A stretch of 64,000 bases of DNA. It comes from Stomorhina lunata. Taxonomy: Eukaryota > Arthropoda > Insecta > Diptera > Rhiniidae. Shown piece by piece: positions 51,275 through 60,200 of this stretch. The notes under the pieces were generated by a model, which was not told the origin of the DNA, made no database searches, and saw only the letters and a list, made by a program, of their open reading frames with translations. Both the position numbers and the translations under genes were made by a program. The number at the start of each line of letters is the position of its first letter. Positions within the stretch are counted from its first letter, which is position 1. The stretch covers positions 54,514,174-54,578,173 of the forward strand of contig OW121740.1 in NCBI GenBank assembly GCA_933228675.1. The letters run 5' to 3'.

Positions 51275-54200
51275 GCTATCTCGAAAACGGCTCTAAAGAT
51301 TTTGATAAAATGTGGACAGTGGGTACCTTTTTTGATGTATAAGTCGAATAAGAAGGGACTTTTGGAACCTTTGCCTTTAAGAGGCTAAAAAGGGTAAAAA
51401 AGGGGGAAAAATCGAAAATGCTATATCTACTAAAATAATAGGCATTGAAACAAAAATTAAATTACGTTTTGAATAGCTGTTAAAATAAGCGGACAAGTGT
51501 TTGGTACTTGCTTTAATCTATGCCCGATAGGGGGTAAAAATGGTGAAAATAGTTTTTTTGGTACCATTTTTAGGCCACTCTTATCTTTTGAACCAAACGA
51601 AAAGAATTTTGTAATGCAATCAATAAACGTGAGAAAAATTTTGAACACGTGTTTGGTACTTTTTTGATTTCGAGGGCCAAAATGGGTAAAAAAGGGATAA
51701 AATAATAACTCAACACCTCATGAAGTAATATGAATAGTAACAATATGTTAACTGCGTTTTTATGAAAAATACCGAATTCAATTGGTACCAAGTACCAAAT
51801 ATGCATATGTAACTTTTTAGAAATTAGGAGATAAAAGGGAAACAAATTGGTAATGTAATAACTTTTTAATAAATTAATGTTTTTCTGTCTGTAAATCCTT
51901 TAGAATAGTAAACTATTCATTTAACCATGTTTGCTCATGCAATGATCTTTTGCTAAAGTTGTTGCGCATGAGACGACGAAGGTTTTTAAGTTGGTATCAC
52001 TATCCGACAGGTGGCGCCACTGAAAATTACTCAAAATAAATTAAATCGTAAACTGTGCATTTGTATCTTTAGCGAAGTTGTATATGATCCTTAGCGAAGT
52101 TGTTTCAAATGAGCCGGCGAAGGTTTTTTACTTGGTATGAATAATTTCCAACAGGTGGCGCCACTGAAAATTACTCAAATTGAATTAAATCATAAACTGT
52201 GCATTTGATCTTGCTATGATCTTTAGCAAAGTTGTTACCAATGAGAAAACGAAGGTTTCTTAGTTGGCATGAACAATTTTCGATAGGTGGCGCCACTGAA
52301 AATTACTCAAAGTGAATTAAATCGTAAGCTGTACATTTGATTATGCCATGATCTTCAGCAAAGTTGTGGCACATGAGTCGACGAAGGTTTCTTAGTTGGT
52401 ATTAAAAATTCCGATAGGTGGCGCCACTGAAAATGACTCAAAATTAATTAAATCATAAACTGTGCATTTTATTAGGCTATGAGCTTTAGCAAAGTTCTCG
52501 AGCATGAGTCGATGGAGGTTTCTAAGTCGGTATGACCAATTTCCAAAATATTAAGCTATGCATTTTATCATGTGTTGATTGGACAAAATAAATAAAATGA
52601 TTCAAAATTAATTGGATATTTGTGTACCGTATTTCCTCTAAATTTATTTTAATTGGTTAGTACTTTATAAAATTAAATATATAAAAACTTTAAAATTCGC
52701 CTCGAAATGCTTATCATTAATCTCCGAGCAAGGCTCGGTCGCCTAGGTACTTAGATCTTAACATTGTTGCTGGAGGAAAAAAGTAAAGTAAAAATTCGTC
52801 ATAGATTTGTTCTAAGTATGTAAAGCAATATCTCGAATAGTTTACGAGACACAGACTTAAGAATTAGGTCATGTTTTTTAAAGATTATACTAAAATCCGT
52901 CCCAGTCAAAAGCTTCAAAAATGAATTAAACAAAAAAACTCAGCCAAAAATTCAAAACCCAGCTAGGGTTTTTCTTACACATACTATCATAAGCTTTAAG
53001 ATTTAGGGGTTTCAATTGGTTCAAGATCTTAAAGTTAAAAAATGTGTTACTGTGAAAAAATATGCTTTATAAGTTTTGCCATTATTTAATTTTTTTATGA
53101 ATTTTTATATATTGGGTTGCCCAAAAAGTAATGCGGATTTTTCATATAGTCGGCTTTGACAATTTTTTTCAACGACTTGGGACTTTTTAATTGTATTTTT
53201 TCTTTTGACATTTATAAGCTGTCACAATTAACTTGCTTTAGAAAAAAAGTGCGCGAAATTTTGTTTACATTTGTTTGTTTGGCGACCTTTTTAATATGGA
53301 GCACACAAAGGAGCATTTTCGTCATATTTTACTTTATTATTTCCGTAAAGGAAAAAACGCAGAGCAGGTTGCTAAAAAGTTACGAGATGTGTGTGGTGAT
53401 AAAGCCTGAAAAGAAAGACAGTGTCAAAATTGTTTTCGCAAATTTCGTTCTGGAGATTTTTCACTTAAAGATGAGCCACGTTCAGGTCGGCCAAATGAAG
53501 TTAATGATGACCAAATCAAAGCATTAATCGAATTGGATCGTCATGTAACTGAGTGAGATAGGAGAGAAATTAAATATACCAAAATCAACCGTTCATTATC
53601 ACATAAAAAGTCTTAGACTGGTGAAAAAGCTTGAAAGAAATTCATTTAACAAACCGAATCAACGCTTGTAATATGCACCTTAAACGCAATGAATTCGATC
53701 CGTTTTTAAAACGAATCATAACTGGAGATGAAAAATGGATTGTTTACAACAACGTTAGTCGAAAACGATCATGGTCCAAGCATGGCGAACCAGCTCAAAC
53801 GACTTCAAAGGCTGATATCCACCAAAAGAAGGTTATGCTGTCTGTTCGGTGGGATTGGATTGTGGTATATTTTGAGCTGCTTCCAAGGAACCAAACGATT
53901 AATTCGGATGTTTACTGTCAACAATTGGACAAATTGAATACAGCCATCAAGGAGAAGCGACCAGAATTGGTCAATCGTAAAGGGTGTCGTATTCCATCAT
54001 GACAACGCCAGACCACACACATCTTTGGTCACTCGCCAAAAACTGAGTGAGCTTGACTGGGAACTTTTGATGCATCCACCATATAGCCCCGACCTTGCAC
54101 CATTAGACTACCATTTATTTCGATCTTTGCAGAACTCCTTAAATAATAAAACTTTCGGCAATGATGAGGCTATAAAATCGCACTTGGTTCAGTTTTTTGC

Positions 54201-57200
54201 AGATAAAGGCCAGATGTTCTATGAGCGTGGAATACTAAATTTGCCGGGAAGATGGCAAAAGGTTATCGAACAAAATGGCAATTATATATTTGATTAAAGT
54301 TCATTCTAAGTTTTATTAAAAATGCATTTACTTTCTTTCAAAAAAACCTCAATTACTTTTTGTTCAACCCAATAATAAAATTTTTTCGATTTTGCAAATT
54401 TTTTTCTTCTTATTTTGCGATATGAATAACTCCAAAACCGTTGATCAAACAATAATTTTGTATTAGCATGTCTTTAGGGGAATTATGTTTTTTATCCACT
54501 GAAGTATTACTTAATTAAATTGGACAAGTCGTTTTGAAGTCGTTTTGGAAAGAGTTCTAAAGATTTTGCTGGATATGAACTACTCAAATTGAATGAAAAG
54601 TTTTCGCAAAAAACTTATCGGACTCAACTCATTCCAGAAAAAGAAAGTTATTAAAAACGAGATATTGTGATCCGGAAGTAGAAATTGAATTATAAAATAT
54701 ATTTTACACAGTGCGAGGAATGAGCCGGAGGATTTAATCGACAAAATTAATTTATTTTAACTTGGAAGTAGTTTCTTTTGTATAATTTTCAATGAATTTA
54801 ACCCAGCTCATTATTTTTTATGGGACTTTTTAAATGTACCATACGGCAAATCTAATATTTCAGAATTTTTAACCAGTTAATTTCTAAAGATTTTGCTGGA
54901 TATGAACTACTCAAATTGAATGAAAAGTTTTCGCAAAAAACTTATCGGACTCAACTCATTCCAGAAAAAGAAAGTTATTAAAAACGAGATATTAGGATCC
55001 TTAAGTAGAAATTGAATTATATAATATATTTTACACAGTGCGAGGAATGAGCCGGAGGATTTAATCGACAAAATTAATTTATTTTAACTTGGAAGTAGTT
55101 TCTTTTGTATAATTTTCAATGAATTTAACCCAGTTCATTATTTTTTATGGGACTTTTTAAATGTACCATACGGCAAATCTAATATTTCAGAATTTTTAAC
55201 CAGTTAATTTCTAAAGATTTTGCTGGATATAAACTACTCAAATTGAATGAAAAGTTTTCGCAAAAAACTTATCGGACTCAACTCATTCCAGAAAAAGAAA
55301 GTTATTAAAAACGAGATATTGTGATCCGGAAGTAGAAATTGAATTATATAATATATTTTACACAGTGCGAGGAATGAGCCGGAGGATTTAATCGACAAAA
55401 TTAATTTATTTTAACTTGGAAGTAGTTTCTTTTGTATAATTTTCAATGAATTTAACCCAGTTCATTATTTTTTATGGGACTTTTCAAATGTACCATACGG
55501 CAAATCTAATATTTCAGAATTTTTAACCAGTTAATTTCTAAAGATTTTGCTGGATATGAACTACTCAAATTGAATGAAAAGTTTTCGCAAAAAACTTATC
55601 GGACTCAACTCATCCCAGAAAAAGACAGTTATTAAAAACGAGATATCCGGAAGTAGAAATTGAATTATACAATATATTTAACACAGTGCAAGGAATGAGC
55701 CGGAGAATTTAATGGACAAAATTAATTTATTGTAACTTGGAAGTAGTTTCATTTGTATAATTTTCAATGAATTTAACCCAGTTTATTATTTTTTATGGGA
55801 CTTTTCAAATGTACCATACGGCAAATCTAATATTTCAGAATTTTTAACCAGTTAATTTCTATCCTCCTGTAGAAATTTACAGTCCAAAAAAAAAATTTGT
55901 TCTTAAATCAATGATTGGACAAAATTATAGGCAGTGATGGTCAATATTGTACCATCTCAAATCAACCTATCAAAATGTTTTAATCTTTTGGGGTATTATT
56001 AAAAATTAACGAAAATAAGTTATAAAAAAACGTGCAAAAAGATAAATTTACAAACATATACAAAGTTAAAATAAAACTCAATCACAAGTATCTGAAAAAA
56101 ATCATTACCTAAAATGCAAATCAAAAATTCAAAATTAAATCAATTTGGTCGTTTAGTAAGACCAAAACTTGTTATTTTTACAAAAAGTTAAAAATGTAAG
56201 ATAGAGCTATTTGCATTTGAGGCAAGGAAATAAAAATTGTTTTAAGCATATAAACATTTTAACAAAAGAACCTTATGTGAAATTCCAATACAAATCTGAA
56301 AACCAAATAAAAAGAACGATTTACAATTTTTACAAATGAAATTCATGGAACGAACGTTGAAACTAAGTTTAAATCTGCACGAGAACAAATAAAATGTTAG
56401 TACAAATATTAGCAGCTGTTAATGTCAATGTTAATGTTAGGCGAATGTATTTCAATTTTTTTTTTAACTAATGATTTTAGAGCTTCCGAGTAAACTTGCA
56501 TGAGTACTCGTATGTTAGTAAGTATGATTTTTTTTTAATTTTCTTTTTTAAACTATGAAATGAAATGCACAAATCTAAAGAGTGACTGTGAATATGTCAA
56601 ATACGAGTAAGTCTAAAAAGTGTTCTTTTTTTGGTATAAATTTTCTTTGGTGTTTTAGAATTTCTTTAGTTTACCTGACTTAATGCTGATGGCATAGACT
56701 TCATCGTATGAATATTTACCGGCAATGGTGGAATGCCAGTGATTCCACTTGTTCCACTCAACAGCTTATCGACAGCGGATGTGCCAGCACCACTCCCCCC
56801 AGCCGTTCCATAGGCTGAGGCAGCCGTTATTGCATGACTACTGAGACTTGAGGAAATGCCACCGATTGAATTTGGCACCAAGGCCGATATGGATGTTAAA
56901 CCGGGTCCATGACCCGCCGAGGCAGACGTGGTACCCGCATGACTTGAAGCTACACCGGTAGTACCGGCACCGCTCATACCACCTCCACCACCGCCGCCAT
57001 TGGGCAAGGTGGAGGTTAGAGCGGACGAGTAACCGGTGTAGGCACTACTGCCCACAGGACCAGATATCCCACTACTGCCACCAAGGACAGCTCGCTTATA
57101 ACGATTCAGTTCTTCTTCAAGTTCTGTGAAATTGGGAATATCATAATTTATTTTATTTATCTTCTGAAATAAAGTTTAAATTCCCGAATTCTTACCTGTT

Positions 57201-60200
57201 TTTGATATGGTTTTAAATTCGCTATTTGTTGTATTCAGTATGGAACTTGTGGGCATGGATGATAAACCTCCAGATGTTCTTGGATTTTCTAATTCAGCCA
57301 AAACTCGATTGTCCTAAAGTGTTGAGAAATAAAATAAGTCAAATAGTTATAAACAAATTAATGTCTCTTTCCAAATTTCTTTAATGAAAATTTATGTTTT
57401 TCTAGAAGGTTTAATTCAATAAATTATTGATTTTGCGGGTCTCGAAATGAGTGCGATGAGGGGATATTTGTGCTTCTCAAACTTTTAACACTTAGTTATA
57501 TAGATACATTAATAGTATCTTCAGTCAGCTCGAATATTTTCTGATTTCATGTTGCTCCTAACTTATTGCAGAATGTAATAGGAACAGTGTCATATTAAGA
57601 TAATGCATTGCAAGATTTCTGTGTATGATTGTGATCTAGGAATCGTGCAATTTCTAAGAACTTTTGAGTTTGATGACCAAAAGATTACTCTTAACTAGAT
57701 TCTATTTTGATTATATCTGTGTCAATATGTAAGAGTAGCTTAAGTCGACATAAGAGAGAACTGAGTTAGGGAGTTTATTGCATTACCGAAACAAAGGCGC
57801 TAAAATGAGTTTAGTCCGTTTTAAAAAATTTGGTTTTTGTCAAAGTTATGTATTGATCAAAACAACTTATGTACACATATTTTTGTGCATATATTCATAT
57901 TTTTTTTTTCATCATATAAAGATTTCACTTAATTTCATCTAAGCTGTATAAATGTTGAACTTAAAAAATAAAGTCATTATTTTCAAACAACTTATATTCA
58001 CATAAAACTACACAATAAATACTTTTTATTTAAACAGAACCGCTTAAAGTTACTTAAGGTCCAGTTCAACCCAAATTTTAGTTTCGAAAAAGAGCTTAAG
58101 TGAATTTAAGAATATTTTTTTTAAATATTCATCCTTCTTCTCTAATAAACGTGTTACCAATATATTAATATATTAATTCATAAATTATTCGCAGAAATCG
58201 AGCAGAAGAAAAATTACACAAAATTGATGATATCTCAAAACTTCAATTTCGACTTAAGCTATTCTTCCATATTGCCACAGATATATTTTCTATCATGGGT
58301 GATGTAGGGAATGTTTAATACCAAGCAACGGCTCTGATTAGTCTTAATCCCAGACCAAGGATAACAAAGATTATCCTCCATCTTTACTGTGGACACTGAC
58401 CTCCTCGTTATATCACCCGGGGAACTACGTTAACACCCCGTTAATGTTGTGAGCTAACGTGTGCCACGAGTTTTCTCATAAGAACGGTAAAAATATGAAT
58501 TAGGACGTAGGGCTAGTAACCCACTTCTGGAAAATACAATTACCATAAAAAAGCTAAAATTGGAATAACTACGCTTCCTCTTATGTTAGAAGAGAACGTC
58601 CGAAACTTCCACGGTAAGACCGAGTAGAGAAAACTCTTTAAAAGCTTGGCTACGAAGCGCATGGAATTATAAAATATGGTCGGCTTTTGGCCTTAACAGG
58701 TTATAAATATAGGCCATTTAAGTAAGTAAGTACTCTCTATCATCAAATACAGCAGTTCCTGGTCCTTAATAGTGGTCAGGAATTATTAGTCCTGACCACT
58801 ATTAAGGACCAGGAACTGCTGTATTTGATGATAGAGGGTACTTACTTCCTTTATCAACCTCAAAATAACAATGAAATCACGATTTTAGCACGACTAGAAC
58901 ACAATCGGCAGAAATGACAAACCGGAAGCAGATGAATTCACATGTACAAGATGAATATATTAATTTGTTTAAATAAATTTTAGGTCCTGAATTCTAGGTG
59001 GAACATAGAGCCTCAATATACATGTTTTTTCCATGATACTTCGAACTCTCGAAACACGTTCTTAGTTTGGCGTCTCCACGAGTCTTTGAGACCTCCTGCA
59101 ACTTTAGGGATAATATTCGTCGACTTGAATGTTATATCATTATGTAGCGGGCCTTCTCAAAGCATGTCTTAGCCATCCATTTTTTCGAGTTGCTCGGTCC
59201 GCAACTATAGATCATGATTTGTGATTAGTCAGAAAATTCTAAGAAGTCATCCTCACCAAATGTTTGAAGACAGCTCAACTCTGGATTCAAAATATTCAAT
59301 GTCTCACAACCAAATATGGGCACGGTTTTGGCATTTGTGTTAAAAATCTAAAATTTGATATTTGTCTAGAAATTTTTTAGATCTTTTCATGACCACTTCC
59401 AGATATCTTTTTAGCTGCCTTCGCTTCTTTAAATCGCATAACTTAATACAGGAAGCAAAGGCTTAGATTTTGGACGGCATCCTATAAAATCGGTGAAAAA
59501 CCAGACATACTTCAGCTTAATTAATATCATTTAATCTTTCAAGAATCGCCGTGGTACAGCAGGATAGTCATCCGCCTCGCATACCAGAGGCCCCAAGTTC
59601 GACCCACTTGAAAAAAATAAATTTTCAAAAAAGCGGCGGTTCACTTCATAACCCAGCTTTCCTCTGGTTATTGAGTATTAGGCTATGTAAAACTTCTCTA
59701 ACTAATGCATTTGCCGTTCGGAGCCGGGGTTAAAACGTAGGTCCGTTTCAATGAGTCTAAACAAAAATAGAATCGGATGCAGATCATTTTCTGAGTGAAA
59801 TACCCCTTGTTCTAATTCTTGAAATAATCTTTCAAGAAGTGCTTACGAGATATCAAAAACTTTATTGAATAGTAGTGAAAACAACATACATCCTTGGCGG
59901 ACTCCTTTCTTAACTCCTCATTGTCTCAAAGCTTGGTAATGCTTTGTATAATCTTTAAGGAAACTCCTCCGCTTTCTGCATTTTTTTCTATTCCAATATG
60001 CCAATTACTTTGCTATAATTTTGAGGAAAAAGATAAGTTTTCAAAAACTTGGGAAGTATGTTCTCAGAACCCACTTTTTAGACTTTAGAGAATTGTGTAC
60101 CAAAATCGCTGCTAACGTTATTTGTGTCATGCATAGGATCGGACTAATCATTCCTTAGAGGAATCTGAACCTACGCTAACTCTACTGTTTCGATTACCAA

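Larger units (their letters stand above)
50995..53035. mobile_element. Long terminal-inverted-repeat (foldback-like) element
   Basis: Inverted ends of up to about 200 bases: AAGCTTATGATGGTAGAAG ... CCCCTAGCTGGGGTTTGAAT on the left opposes ATTCAAAACCCAGCTAGGGT ... CTATCATAAGCTTTAAGATT on the right. Further in, GATTCTTAAGTCT...GAACTATTC opposes GAATAGTTTACGAG...AGACTTAAGAAT. The middle holds a TA run and a tandem array. No transposase is seen. Confidence 0.75.
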
